From NCBI RefSeq assembly GCF_023278565.1, contig NC_064678.1:2480001-2544000 (forward strand): a DNA stretch of 64,000 nt, in the 5' to 3' direction. The notes beneath the pieces were generated by a model that was not told the origin of the DNA, made no database searches, and was given only the letters and a program-made list of their open reading frames with translations. The DNA is from Colletotrichum lupini. Taxonomy: Eukaryota > Ascomycota > Sordariomycetes > Glomerellales > Glomerellaceae. The translations under genes were made by a program, and so were the position numbers. Of this stretch, positions 33,901-46,757 are shown piece by piece; position 1 is the stretch's first letter; the number at the start of each line of letters is the position of its first letter.

Positions 33901-34945
33901 TGCTGCTGCTGCACACGGCTTCTCCGTACTGTAACCATTTTGTCAGAAGGATCCGGGCACTTTCCATTGCCGTCCTAAGTGCCCCATGACGGGTCCCGTA
34001 ATGCCCCACATTTCCCGAAGATCGACCGGCAGTCCTGAAGGCAGGTGTTGATCATACCTTCCTTACCTTCCGCACATGCTACAAGAAGCCCTCATATATT
34101 CCCTCAAGTCAGTTGCTGTCACCAGAAACAGCAGGCCGCCCTCTAGGTCGGTGGTTCAGGACAAACCGGGTGGATGGTGGGATTGTTCAAGGTCAACAAC
34201 CAATTCGCCCACGGCCTACTCGGCGACAGGCTACGAGTACTCGAGTTCGACTCCAAGCATGAGCACCAAGAGACGTAGCCACACCGGTGGTGAAATCTCT
34301 TTTTCTTAAGCGCTCACTGAATGAAGTTCAATGCTTACTGTCGGTCTATTGGGCAATTCCATGAAAGTCAACTTGTCTCGAAACTCATTTCAAGGCATGC
34401 GGGAATAGAGGCTGAATCGCCGCAAACACAGCTTGCCCGAAGGAACTTTGAAAAGAACCACATCTACGTATAATCATGTGCTTGAAGACGCCCAGTTCAG
34501 TAGATGATCTTCTCCCTAACTAGTCTGACCCACCCTTGTACCCAATTATAGCAATTATAGCAATATCATATCAACAATCGCCTTCAACTTCGGGATTTCA
34601 CGTTGGCAGTGGTGGCTTTCGTATGAACAAGTCTCTTTGATATCGTGTAGGTCATGTCTGCGGCTTAGGTGCTTCACCAGTTGTCTCCATCTTGTTATAT
34701 GTGATATACGCCTGGCCGCGTTATTCACCTACTTCATGATTCCATGGAGGTGCATTTGGCGCATCATCATGAGCGATGAAGCTGGCCTCGCCCTCCATCT
34801 CCACCAGCGAACAGGGAACTGAGGCTGCGCGCTATTTTCCAGACTTCCATCGACAGATAGTAAATTTGTGTCGATGCGGGACAACCCATTGTAGCACGTC
34901 TGGTTATGGTAAAGAACAATGTTGCGTGGCAAGATGCAATCACAT
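30992..34945. other. Intergenic: SomA/Som1 leader and promoter, BET3 downstream region
   Basis: About 4 kb. The 1.2 kb next to the SomA/Som1 start is low-complexity (G-rich on plus, C/T-rich on minus, with 11 G at 31717-31727). It yields a Pro-rich minus-strand frame at 31229-32098 that I take to be leader or promoter, not protein. From about 32690 to 32890 there is a cluster of GGTA/TACC motifs, and TACTCCGTAC occurs at 32224-32233. A 127-codon minus frame at 33423-33806 has no recognised motif. Confidence 0.5.
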
Positions 34946-35695
34946 CTAGTCATCTTCGGGAGGTAGCTCGTCGTCAATGTACCGCACTAATGACACCCTC
35001 ATCTCGGTCGTGTCATGGCCTCGCAGAACGTCACTGATGAAGTGCGCTTCGACCTGCATCTGCACCATCTCAAGAGCTCCCCGCAAGACTCCACAAAAGA
35101 TATTGGAGTACCAGAGCTCATCCTGCGCTCGCTCGTCATCGGGCAGCTCGACAAAGTCTGCGAGAGGGTTTTCGTCAAACACAAGCGAGAACTGTTTGTT
35201 GTCCGTCGTCCAGTTGGTCACCTGTGGCGTGATGTTTAGAAATATCTTGAAGCCGACCTAGTGCGCAATGGTCAGCATGCAGGCTCAATACTCTATGAGT
35301 CAGGGAAACTGTACTCTTGCAATGACGTCTGCGGTCTCGCGAAAGTTTGCGCATCTCTTCATTGTATTCGACTTTGCCAAATAATCCTCAATGAGACGAA
35401 GGCCGATGTTGTATCCCATCTTGTCCAGCTGCTTGTTGACCTCGACATAGTCGCTATCGTAATCTTTGCACAACTGCGCAACAATTGTTCCGTAGGTGAG
35501 GGTGACGAGCTCGGCGTTGACTTTGTCTATGCGGGTTCTACAATCAAGCACGTCAGACTTGTTCGTTCTTGGGCATTCAGGTGCCACGCAACGTACTTCC
35601 AGATTCTGCTGCATTGTTAGCTTCTGTCTACCCACGCCCGGGTCTGGCTAGAAAACGCACTCCTCTCCCAAGCGGGTTGCCTTGCTTGCGGCCAT
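34946..35695 (-). CDS. BET3: TRAPP complex core subunit Bet3 (TRAPPC3)
   Basis: A core subunit of the TRAPP tethering complexes and Ypt1/Rab1 exchange factor, acting at the ER-Golgi and within the Golgi. There are four exons: 35695-35661 (35 nt), 35605-35597 (9 nt), 35537-35315 (223 nt) and 35257-34946 (312 nt), giving 192 aa. The introns are 55, 59 and 57 bp, and the first has CTAAC before its acceptor. The 9-nt exon supplies the end of Glu, then Ile-Trp and the start of Lys, producing RLGEEIWKTRIDKVNAEL, the expected Bet3 N-terminus. Without it the frame breaks. Other hallmarks: LVTLTYGTIVAQLCKDY, NKQLDKMGYNIGLRLIEDYLA, RCANFRETADVIARVGFKIFLNITPQVTNW and SNIFCGVLRGALEMVQMQVEA. Length and ending (DDELPPEDD) fit the family. 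Confidence 0.96.
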
Positions 35696-36373
35696 GATTC
35701 CTCGCAGACGCCTGCCGAATAGTAAGGGAGGGAAGTATCGCTGGCGTCGGACGCCTGGTACCGGGCTGTGTCGCGGAAGTGGCTGCCGCCTCGGATCGCA
35801 AGCACGTTGCGTCGTTCACGTGGGTTGTCTGGAGCCGTTCACGTCGTACAGTGAAGTGCAGTCGCAAGTCTTCGATATCGGTGGATACGGCGGTCGCAAG
35901 GGCTATTGCCGTCGTCGGTTGTCGCACTGATCGGAGTTGGACGAGAGGCTCGAATGAACCGTGAGGTGCCAGCTGGTGTTCGTGGACATCGATGAGGTTG
36001 AAGATAAGATAAGCTTGTGGGAAGTGCAATGAAAGCTGGGCACGGATACCTACCCAAGAGGTAATTTACGCACTGCTAGGTATGGTAGTGTACCTCGAAG
36101 CAAGGTATGGAGATGCACCGAGGTGGACTCACCAGGTCCTCTGAATCGAGGTCCCACCTTTAGCTCGGGGATCGGCAGAAGCAAGCTCCGTCCACATCCC
36201 AACCTCGCATGGGCCAATGACCTCAGCCAACACATTTTCTCTAGTCAACAACCGCTTGCCCGATTCAATTGATATTCAAAGCGACGCGAATCAGCACGAT
36301 CCACGCCATACGACGATCCTGCTTCGAGTAGAACACCCACGAGCCTCGAGAAACACGTTCGACGACTGCAGCC
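35696..36373. other. Divergent promoter between BET3 and the U5-40K gene
   Basis: About 680 bp holding both promoters. TACCTACCCAAGAGGTA and GCTAGGTATGGTAGTGTACC stretches near 36048-36095 belong to the GGTA/TACC motif family. No TATA box stands out, as expected for housekeeping genes. Confidence 0.5.
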
Positions 36374-37608
36374 ATGTCTGCTGAGAAGAGACCGGCGGAT
36401 GACGAGCTCGGCGCAAGCCAGATGATCGTCAAGCGTCAGAATGTGGGATCTTCAACAGGAGCTTTAGCAAGGCTGAACGCCTCGGGAAAGAGCAGTGCGT
36501 TAGTGCAGGCAGTATGCGACTACTCTTCATTGCCAATTGGAAATTTACTGACGGCCTGGCCGACAGACACCGCGCACAAGTAACCTGCAGGCACCGGTCA
36601 TGGAACTATCTGGTCACTCAGGCGAGATCTTTGCTGCGAAATTCGACCCAACGGGCAATTTCATTGCCTCAGGATCTATGGACAGAAGCATTTGTCAGTT
36701 TAAATATCTTCTTATCGCTGGCGAGGTGAAACTAATTCGCGAGTAGTGTTGTGGCGAACGTATGGGGACTGCGAAAACTACGGCATTCTTAACGGCCATC
36801 GAGGCGCAATTCTAGATCTCCAATGGTCGAGAGACTCCAAAATAGTCTTCTCGGCTTCGGCAGACATGCACCTGGCAAGTTGGGACCTCGAGAACGGAAC
36901 AAGAATACGAAGATACATCGGCCACGAAGAGATCGTCAATACAGTGGACCTCAGCAAACGAGGCGAGGATATGCTAGTTAGTGGAAGTGACGACGGCTCT
37001 ATCGGCTTGTGGGATCCGAGATCAAAGAACGCAGCAGACTACATCCAGACGGAATTTCCCATTACGGCCATTGCCATGTCAGAGGCTGGAAACGAGGTCT
37101 ACACGGGAGGCATCGACAATGACATCAAAGTCTGGGACTTGCGCAAAAAATCGGTCGTGTACTCGATGCTGGGACACCAAGATACGATCACCTCCCTCAG
37201 AGTCTCTCCGGACTCGCAATCTTTGCTTTCATATGCCATGGACTCCACAGTGAGGACATGGGACATTCGGCCATTTGCCCCGACCGATAGAGCCATCAGA
37301 ACGTTCGACGGCGCGTCCATGGGCCTGGAGAAGAACCTCATCAAGGCTAGCTGGGATTCCGAAGGCAAGAAGGTGGCTGTCGGGTCCGGAGACGGTACTG
37401 CGACTATCTGGTCTAGTGAGACTGGAAAGCTCCTGTACAAGCTTCCGGGTCATAAGGGAACCGTCAACTGTGTCGAGTTCGCGCCCGGAACGGAGCCCAT
37501 CGGTGAGCATTATCTCTTTTCGCGATACAATTGACGTTGGGCTAACAAATTGTGATAGTACTTTCCGCGTCGTCTGATCGGAATATGCTACTGGGGGAGC
37601 TGCGGTGA
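36374..37608 (+). CDS. U5 snRNP 40-kDa WD40 protein (SNRNP40/Spf38/Cwf17 type)
   Basis: A seven-bladed WD40 propeller that binds Prp8 in the U5 snRNP and the active spliceosome. Exons are 36374-36511, 36567-36693, 36747-37502 and 37559-37608 (356 aa). The introns are 55, 53 and 56 bp. The junctions read VQA-TPRTSNLQAPVMELSGHSGEIF, SMDRSI-LLWRTYGDCENYG and GTEPI-VLSASSDRNMLLGEL. The last exon is 50 nt, giving a short family-typical tail ending LGELR. The second intron uses the weaker donor GTCAGT. WD units are plain: HSGEIFAAKFDPTG, HRGAILDLQWSRDS, HEEIVNTVDLSKRG, EFPITAIAMSEAG, HQDTITSLRVSPDS, NLIKASWDSEGKK and HKGTVNCVEFAPGT. The start codon follows CAGCC. Short exons 1 and 4 would be missed by simple ORF calling. 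Confidence 0.95.
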
Positions 37609-40600
37609 AATAAACCACCACCAGTGGGCTTTCTCCATGCTAGCCACATCGTCAACGCCTAGTCCGCGTCTTCTGATGTTGCACCAACTCAATATTCTGC
37701 CTGCATGCTCTCGGTGCGGACTGTGCGGTGCATATGCGGCGCAGAGACGCTCTACGGATATACAATTCATGTATTATCGCATCACAAGCAAGCCAGGAAC
37801 GTTTGGTCCTAGCAACTCATACCAAGCCCTGGTAAGTGCCATCTGCGAAGGCACATCATCCCAGTATGGCAGCAGGGGGGCATAAACGGGACACGAGCAT
37901 GAGTTTCCGGTGTTGATCATGGCAGAATCTCGTGAACACTGGAATAGATCAGATAACGCAAACGCGGGCAGACATATTCGGGAACTGCCGGTTGGAATTG
38001 TAGGAAAATGCCGATACCGGCGGCTGCCAGCTGCATATGGCTTACGCAGGGAGTTTGGGCGAGGCGTGTTTGTTCGCGAGTAACACGGCCTAGAAATGCT
38101 CATCCGATGTGTCTTCGTTTTGTCTCATAAGGGCAACCTTGAGACAAGATCGCGTGGTTCGATTCACAGGAAATACCAAGTTAGCACCGTAGCTTCAATA
38201 AGGAGTAATTCGGCTTGCAGAGGCATGGTCCCCAATTGAATGACTCTTGTAATGAGATGATGTCACGGGCATGTCCAGCTAGCTAGGCTGCCCACAGCCA
38301 TATGTCCAGCAAGGGCCATGGGCCCCGTGTTTCCTCCTTGGATCGTGTGGTGCGCGGCCGTGATGCGGAAGTTTCTGGGACGTTGAACTCTATCGGCTTC
38401 TAGAGAGATTAGAAACGCAGCTCGGAGGTCGGAACATTGCGCAATCTGACGGACCGAGTGCGAATCAAGGAGTAGAAAAGAGAAAGAGTACAGCTGTTGA
38501 ATGCAGTGACTTTGGACGGTGACGCGGAGGGGCGTCGGCTCCGAATGGTCAAGTGTCCCAGCTTGTGTGTCTCGATTCAATTGGGCGGCACACCGCGAAA
38601 CCTTCTCTAGCTGTCACACGTGTACTCACGGCAGCTAATATCCATAGAGGCAAAACCGTACGCTGAGGTAATGGCACACGAGAAAGACGCCAACAACGGC
38701 TCACCGTGACAATGCGTGATGGATGCAATCTTGTTGTCAAGACCTATGTCCGCGTAGTAACCGTACACAATCAAATGGAAGGCTGCTGCTCTCCCATTTG
38801 AACCATGGATGTTTTCTATTAGAAGATATCTGATTACAAGTGGAGGTTCGAGGCGATATAACCCCCACATTAGCGCAAGAGGCATGGGTTTTCATTACTG
38901 CGTAGGAGTACTCCGTGCTACGTAGATGCCAGGGTTCATCACAGGAGTTTGACCACGGGAACCATCTAAATCCAAACGAGACGAATGATCCGCAAAGGAC
39001 GCTAAGCTGAGGCGCGAAAGACTGCTATTCTTGCCGCCAATGTCACCTACAATTGCCATTCACAGATATTCGTGCACACGGAGGTACGGATCTTTGGAGG
39101 CAAAGCAGTTGGAAAGACAAAATGGCAGACGTGAAGTGAAGTTGGGGGGAGACTCAAAACGCCAACCGCCAAACGCCAAACGCCAGCCCAAACCATGGGG
39201 GGGCCTGGGTTGGCGTCCCCTTCTTCAAGACAAGCAGAGACTCCAATGAGAGAACCCCTTTCCGCGCGCCCTGATGGGTCTAGTCCAATTAAGGATTGGC
39301 GCGCGTCGACACAAGAATCCGAAACACGTTTCTATCTCCAGCCGGGCCCCCTGAGCCCTTCCTGATTCGGTACGTACTCTACGGAGTACCCAGGGCAGGT
39401 CCCACGCGCTGTGAGGAGGGTTGTGAAGTTGTGACGGTGTCCGAGGAGGTCAACTCTTTCGCCTCATACGATTGGTTCCCAAGTTTCCAGAAGCAACCCC
39501 CTTGACTGCTGTGCAACACTCCAATTGTCAGAGAAGTCAATAGGTAATCGATGGGTGAACCCGACCCGTCCAGCACTGCTACATCTGCGCCGAGTCTTCA
39601 AGAGCTCAGACTGCGAGCATCCGTAGGTCTGCGAGTGTCTGGAGAGAGAGGAAGACGGAGGGAGGTTTTCCTGCATTATCCTTGCCGTCCTCGATTCAGT
39701 TTCATTGCATACGAAGTGCCTTCCTTTCCTCACCTTACGAGTACACTCTCATCCATCCCATCTCATCTCTCTGTATCCATACTCCGTGTGTATAGAGGTA
39801 CCAAGTACACTCACTAATGAATCGCCCACAACAAAGTCTGGGCCAAGCCAAGACTACCTTGCGGCTGTCGTATGTAGGTAGGATGCAAGGGTCTAAATGC
39901 AGATATTGTGTAGGCGTTACGACCTGTTCACATCCTCGATGCTGCAGATCCTGCGCGTTTCCTCCCCCAATCCCCCCTCTCCCTCGTCAGATCCTACTCT
40001 CGTCCTGCCCTCTCAAACACCCCTATCCCGTCCGCTTGCTCCCTCTTCCAGGTTCTCCAGAGTCGCAAGTCGCAGAATCCCTCGTATGCTGGGATGAGAC
40101 TGGCGTGGCGTCTGCTTGACCAACTTCGCCGCTTTCTTTTCTTGTCCTGTCCAATGCCGCCGTACACTGATCCCCAAACGACACACATCTAGACCAACCG
40201 CATGTTGCAGACGCCAGACTCGTTAGCCCATCGACGCCTCCTTACCTCTCATATTTGGCTTGACATTGCATACATCATCCCTCGCATTGCCTAGCCCTGC
40301 CTTGGACCGAACTGCTGGCTGAGGTCGCCGGCGGACCACGAAGAGGACGCTCGGAAACAACGCCTGCCACCCTGTACCTTGGTTCCTGTTGGCCCATCGT
40401 AACTTGCTCCCTTCTTTTACCAGTCCCTCTGTGATCTGTTCCTCTTTCTTCACCATACCACATCGCGCCCAGCGTCATGTTGGCGCCAGCTGCCTTTTTG
40501 GCATTGTCCTCATCTTCTGCTTCTTGCTAGCCCGCCTGGCGTCTTCGCCCTCATTGTCAGATTAGTTCATTCTCCTTATTCTTCCTCCTCCTTAAGTCAC

Positions 40601-41125
40601 GCTGTCTGTAGACCGTCGCTTGTTCTCTTAGCTCCGGGAGCTACATTACCTAGCCAACGTTACCCTTCTTGATACCCTCTTCCCCAAACTGTGCTCCTGC
40701 GAACGCGAGTATCAGCCTTCCGTCGACCACGCAAGGCGCCCCTTTTCATCCCTTGGGACTTCTTTTATCAACAAGGCGCCGTTAACTCATAGACTACCAT
40801 CATTGGTGTTTTGCGGCCGTTTTCCACCCGTTACTTTCAGCTCGCCACTGCCGCACTAGGAGACAAGATAGCCTTTGTTCTTCCTGTCGCGGCTGACTCG
40901 ATTCCTTTGTGCAACTGGCCAACAGGGGAACCTCGCCGTTGCGTTCTGCGCCTCCAACGCCATTGACGACTGCCGCTGGACGACGACGAAACACTCGACG
41001 ACTGCTCACCTTGACTAAGCCAACATATACACCGAAGAATGCGAGGAACTTGAACGGTGATAACTCCAGCTCATCTGCCAACTCTCAACGGCAAAGCGTC
41101 TGGCATACAACTCAACTTACTCGCC
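37609..41125. other. Intergenic region, including a long leader for the PPxY gene
   Basis: About 3.5 kb with no supported gene. It contains a short tandem repeat at 39158-39186, copies of the TACGGAGTA-type motif (39380-39389 exact; partial near 38909 and 39780), and from about 39900 a pyrimidine-rich stretch that is probably promoter and 5' leader of the downstream gene. The 92-codon minus frame at 38607-38885 shows no motif. Confidence 0.45.
39158..39186 (+). repeat. Short CGCCAAA tandem repeat
   Basis: Units of CGCCAAC, CGCCAAA, CGCCAAA and CGCCAGC in a row, in non-coding DNA. Confidence 0.7.
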
Positions 41126-42644
41126 ATGGATTTTCTTAGGCGAGGACGTTCCTCGCAGGGGGAGGATATTGAGCAGCAGGCTCTGGCAGGGCCATCTACA
41201 CAACCAGAAATGGAAGAGGGCTCACGGCCTCGGTCGCGGCGCTTGCCTGGCACAAGGCCTTCCCTCTCTTCACGGAGGCGTCCCGGCAACGGGATGCAAA
41301 GGCTAGGAGACGAGGAATCCGACAGCCCGAAAACACCACGGTTTAACATTGGCCTCCCGACACTGCCAGGAACCCGTCTGAACCTGCCACACCTCGCAAG
41401 AACATGGACCAGCGATTCCAATGGCGCCGATTCGTGGCCCAATTCGACATCGCAACAACCCCTAAACCGAGTCGAAGAGTCTTCTTCCCCCGAACCGCCC
41501 ACGACGAGCAGAGCCGGACAACCATCAGCTACGACTCGCGTGACAATGCCAGCGCCTGTCGCACGGCGCCCCGAAACCGAAACCTCCAGCGGGACGAGGA
41601 GGTTCACAGGGCCAGATCCTGCAGAGATGCATCTGGCGAACATGGCACAAGAAGGTCGGCGGCGCAGACGACGGGCACATCGTCGACAGCAACAGGACAG
41701 CAACAACGAGGGCCATCCTAAACGATTTCTTCTCTGTATTCCATGGCCAAAATCACGGCGTATGCGATCTCAGATCCTCCGCTGCTTCATTTCAGGCGGG
41801 TTCCTGACGCTCCTTCTCGCCGTCTGTAAGTGGTGCCCAAGCCCAGCTTATGGGAATTGTTTGGCGTAATATTATCAGAGACTAACCACTTGAATAGATT
41901 TAGCACTCTCCCTCACACAAAATATTCGCAGTAGCGAGTTCACTGTGTTGTTGATTCTCATTATTTTGTTCGTCACGATATTCTTCTGTCACGGCTTGAT
42001 CCGGTTATGCATGCTTGTCATCCGACCGCGGGTCGACGATGAGACCAGGCCGCCAATGCCGCAACTTTTGGCACCCGGTGGCTACGCTGTACCACGAGAA
42101 CCAATCCGAGTTGTGCTGGCGCGCGATGAAGAGGAGCAAGGAGAGGTCAGCGAGGCGGTCCTGGCCAAGCCCCCAGCCTACGGCCTCTGGCGAGAGAGTG
42201 TGGTATGTAATACTTATAAGTGTGGTACTACACGTGAGGAAGTTTTTTGGACTGACAAGTTGCATTCAGAGAGTTGACCCCAACCGCATCTACTGGCAGC
42301 GCAACCCGAACGCCGCGCCGAACGAGGGAACATCCAGTCGCGGAGAAAGCAGCACTGGTCCTCGGCCCCCATCATACGCATCAGAGGACGGGGTGAGCTA
42401 TGTCGTGGAAGCTCGACCCCGATCCATGGCCCCGGCAGCAATGACTGACGTACTTACCCCACTACCTACACATCCTTCCGAACGGGGGCGGATGGGTGAA
42501 CACAGGAGTGCATGGGAAACATGTAAACGGGGATCGACCTGCCACGGTCATGACAAGAGAGAAGAAAGGAAAAGAAAAGGGCTCGCACTCCTTGAGCACA
42601 GAGAAGGGGCTTGTTTATTATATTATATGATTTTGGCGGCGTAG
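41126..42644 (+). CDS. Two-TM fungal membrane protein with PPxY motifs
   Basis: Exons are 41126-41825, 41898-42202 and 42270-42644 (459 aa). The introns are 72 and 67 bp, the first with CTAAC. The junctions read LLLAV-YLALSLTQNI and GLWRESV-RVDPNRIYWQRNP. The ATG at 41126 (MDFLRRGRSSQGEDIE) is in good context. The N-terminal 210 residues are Ser/Pro/Arg-rich and probably cytosolic, ending in a basic patch (EGRRRRRRAHRRQQQD). Two hydrophobic segments follow: about 218-238 (CFISGGFLTLLLAVYLALSL) and about 246-270 (FTVLLILIILFVTIFF). The cytosolic tail has PPAY (325-328) and PPSY (368-371, in RPPSYASEDGVSYVVEARP). Paired PPxY motifs bind WW domains of Rsp5/Nedd4 ubiquitin ligases, so a membrane adaptor for Rsp5 is inferred. 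The basic extreme C-terminus could reflect a missed last intron. Confidence 0.85.
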
Positions 42645-45600
42645 GCGCTGGCGGTATTTGTGAGAGCATTGAGAAGTCGAAGTACTATTTTCCAACTTGA
42701 GGATCTGGCACAGAAGGCAGCACAAGCAGAAGCAGAAGCCATGACGTGCGGTACTTTGGAATTGCCGCGGTATGGTGATGTTCGTACTGGGGGCCACAAT
42801 ATCATGTTTGGCAATTCAAGAGGTAAGTACGAAAGTGTAATATAAGAGAAAAGACATGACACGAGCGATTTCGGATGGAGAACCACGTAGAATACATCTA
42901 CGAGAAGGGTATAAAAAGACTGATGACTGCACAGTACACTTTCTTGCATGTTGTTCAGCATGACGACTGGTAGCTGCGGGGTGTTCTGCGAGAGTGGTTC
43001 CACAGCATGGCTGGGCTTACGTTTACCCCGGACGATCTGGCCTGGCGGCTCTGCAGAAGATGATTGATCTCAACTCCCAAGCGGGAAAAGGGTATTACGG
43101 CCTTTCGGTGCGGAAATACAGCAGTGCGCTTAGTACGGGTGGTATTCTGCGGCTGCACGAACTGTGTCAGACAAAGTTCTGCATCCCGTCCTGCAGAATC
43201 AACGAGGCAGTAGCAAATTCGTCGCGGTAGCCCATACGTAAAGCTGCATTCTACCTATGTGCTGCATGCTCATCGCAGCTTCTGGCTTCCCAGGCGGAAG
43301 AATCAGATACCTGAAAACCTGTCTGTGAGCAAGCGGAAATAGCTGTCCGTGGTCACCTACCGGGCTGCGTTGCGCAAGCTCAGAATCTCGAGAATGCAGG
43401 TGTCCACAGAGCTATTCCCATTGCAAATTCCTGCCTTTCGACCCTGCAAGCCACTTGCAAGTGAGCCTCGGACCTGTGGCCAGGGGGATTAGGGCGGGGA
43501 ATTGATGTTGAGACATGTCCAAGTGTCGCGACACACGGACAATGACCGGGTCAGGAACCGCCACATGGACGCCATGAGGACTGGGGTTGATACATATCTT
43601 TTTCAGTCTGGTTCTCTTTGCTTGGGCGGCACATTCAGGTGGGCATGCACTGTGAGGGCTTTTGACCCCGTTGGCCCGGATGACTGTTCCAAGTTTGCTC
43701 AAGTGTCTTCTCTTAGCGCGCGGATTTACGAGGCCTGGACTGAGAGGCAAGTGCCAACAGAAGAGGACTAGCACGTGGAGAGGTGGCTAAGGTCCTCCTA
43801 CATGGTGAAGTTGATAGTGAGATAGGCGCTGTTGTACGGATACTGTAGAAGAGGATGTTTGTGCGCTCGTGTTTGTTCTGTGCTTTGATCCAGAGGTTGC
43901 GAACATGGACCTCTAGTTCGTCAGGAGTCGAGTGTCCGCACTCCGTAACTACCGAGTGGTTACGTGAGACTGGCTGGTCAACTTCGTCGCTAGACGAGAG
44001 ATGTAACGCAGAGTTGGGTGAGCACGTGGTGAGGTTGTTCAGGGTGAGGGCAAGGTTTGTGAGAAGGACAACATGAAACTTACCTCGCGCTTCCAATTTT
44101 GGCAAGGTCTGGCGCAGCGGAAGACGAGCTGAGTAGGACAAGTTTGAACTTTGTTTGATAATACAGGCTGTCTTTATTGGACTGGATGTGGCGTATCAAG
44201 TTGACCCTGGTGAACGATGGACAGTGAGGATGAGGAGAATCCGTCGCTCGGTAAAGTGAGAACGAGGTGAGTTGGAGCTTGGACGGGGTGAAGAGTCGAG
44301 ACTCGCGTCAAGAGAGTCTCGCCAACAGATGACTACTTACCAGGAGTAGGGGCCTTGGCTAAAGAGTGACTTGTCGGGGCATCGTTGTGATACCTGGCCC
44401 GAGCGGCGAGGGGAACTTGTTTGTCCCCGCCCTCCACTTTTGACGATTCTTGGTCGATGGCTTTACATAGGTAGTCTTGACACTTGAGTGTTGAGTCTAG
44501 ACATGGTGATAAGCAACTGCCCTCGTGGTCCGCGCCCGTCCTCTCAAGGTCTGTGCCGAATGTGAGGCAGACTGACAGAATCCTGATCGTATGGGCTTCG
44601 AACTCTTTCATCAATTCCGTCGTTTGTGTACATGTTTCTCTTGTCTCCTGCTCTCAAATGTGAGTTGATACCCATGGAAGAACTTCCACCCACATGAGCT
44701 TGAAAGCTTGGGGTGAGTATCAAAAAGGGGTTTGGGCCTTCTTTGCTTTTGGTTCTTGGGAAGGGAATGTAGGTATCGAATCATGGACAGGAAAGCATCC
44801 GTCATTGGCGGATGTGGGATGTGGGAGGAGCAGCGGGTGACTGAATCTGCAGGTGCAGGGCAAGCCGCAAATGCAAGGGATGCAGTTTTAAGCGGGTGCG
44901 TATCAAGCGCAAGTGCAACTCTTCCAAGTTCCATGGGCTAGGTAGGTAGGTATGGCATCGTGAGGTACAAGGTTTCCAAATGTCCGCAACGAGAGAACCG
45001 GACTCGAAAGTCCAATTGACCAGTTGATACCATCTCAGATCGAGTTCCACTTTCCAGGTGTGCGCTCTGTGACTATCGGCCAGTGTGAAGGTAGTGGGCA
45101 AAGGGAAGTCGTGATGGCTCTCAGAGTCCCAGCCCACGTCGAGAATGTCATGGCCTCCAACAAGAGCCAGGAGACAGAGCTGAGTGATTTGGTTGGATTG
45201 GTGCAAACGCGCTACGCCGATTCGAGGTAGACGTCCCACACGCACCTTTCCTTGTCTCCTGCCACACGCGCTTCTCCAACCCAGTCAAACCCAGCCCATC
45301 ACGCTCAGAGCACCTCAATCCAGCCAGCCCAGTCCCGTCCTTTCCTTTCTCGTCAAGTTCAGGAAGGGGTTTGCTTGGTTGTGGTGTACATGGAGGTTCC
45401 CCCTCTCAACGCTACCTAACCTTCCCATGAGGGGAAGGGGTTAGAAAAGCAGTCACTGACTGTTGGTGTCAAGTCCTCGGAAAGAAAAAGAAGAAGGAGA
45501 AGAAGAAAGTGCCAGGTACCGAGGGCAGTTGGAGAGCAGTCGAAGTAGCAGGAAGAGGCCGTGGGCGAGAAGCAGGGAAAGAGGCGGAGAAGGCGGAGGA

Positions 45601-46439
45601 AGTAGGTAGACTTCACCAAACAAGGTGTGATGGATGTGGCCATCCTCTTTTGGATGTCTTGTTTCCTTGTCATGTACCCCCTTCCTTCTAAGGTAGCCTC
45701 CCGGTCTTGTGTAGATGCCATTTCTCACGCACTGGCACCAAAAGAACCTTGTTCCGACTCGCCCTCATTCTGTGTGGTGTTTTGAAAAATTTTCGCCAGC
45801 GTCAAGTCCGATGATCTTGTGAGCCAAAGTCTACCTTCAGGTAAGGCAGGTCGTCAACTGAGGTGCCACCTGCCTTGCTTAAGGACATTCCATTCGATTC
45901 TATCTTATGTAGGTACCTTACCTAAGGGAAGGTAAGGTGTTGAAGGGTGATGGAAGGTACCATCATGGGGAGGAAGGAAGTAATACCGTATCTGTATCCG
46001 TACCTACCTAACTTAGTATCTGTACCTTACCAAGTAGAACCTAAGCGGTTGCAAGAGAAATATAATTCGGAAGCACGTTTCCTCGCCTCCGTCCTCCGTT
46101 TCCCACCTTACCTTACCTCACTTCCAAGTTCCAGGTCCATCCAACCTATTCGTTCCAGTCCCAGTCCCACCTCAGTCAGGTCCCAGTCCCCGGTTCCATT
46201 CAACCTGAACCCATCCCCGCTAATACTCCTCCTACTCCTACTCCGTACCTTACCGCGAGTGCCTTACCTCACTCCATTCTCACCTGGCCACTTGCGCTTA
46301 CCTCTTCCTCCCAACTACTAGACCCCTCCTCCTCCTTCACAAATTATTATTTCCCCCCTTCCCGCATAGTCAACCGCATTTTCTCTTCGAAACAAACTCG
46401 ACGTCCCCGATTTTCTCAAAGGCAATTTTTCGCGAAAAG

Positions 46440-46445
46440 GTGAGT
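46440..46445 (+). promoter_or_regulatory. Possible 5' splice site of a leader intron
   Basis: GTGAGT follows CGCGAAAAG in C/T-rich non-coding sequence upstream of the zinc-knuckle gene. It looks like the donor of a 5'-untranslated intron. The acceptor cannot be chosen by eye. Confidence 0.3.
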
Positions 46446-46757
46446 TTCGCCCTCGACCCTTCGTTCCTGCATTTTGCGTCTTGTCCGCACAATTCCCATT
46501 CGCTCTCGCCCGCCTACCGGTACTTTACCATACCTTACCTTACCTTTACCCCTCTGTCCTTCTACCCGGCCCTCCCCCCTCGTCCTCTGCTCCCTGCTGC
46601 CATGTGGTGGTGCCGTGACGTTTCTTCGCCTTGCCGTCGCATCAAGTGCATGCGACGACGCACCCGAAAGCCCAGCCCATCACGGTAGCGAGTAAGAGGA
46701 ACAAGTAGCAAGCAGCAGCAGCGACGGCGGCCGCCGTTTCTCTAGTCTATCCGCACC

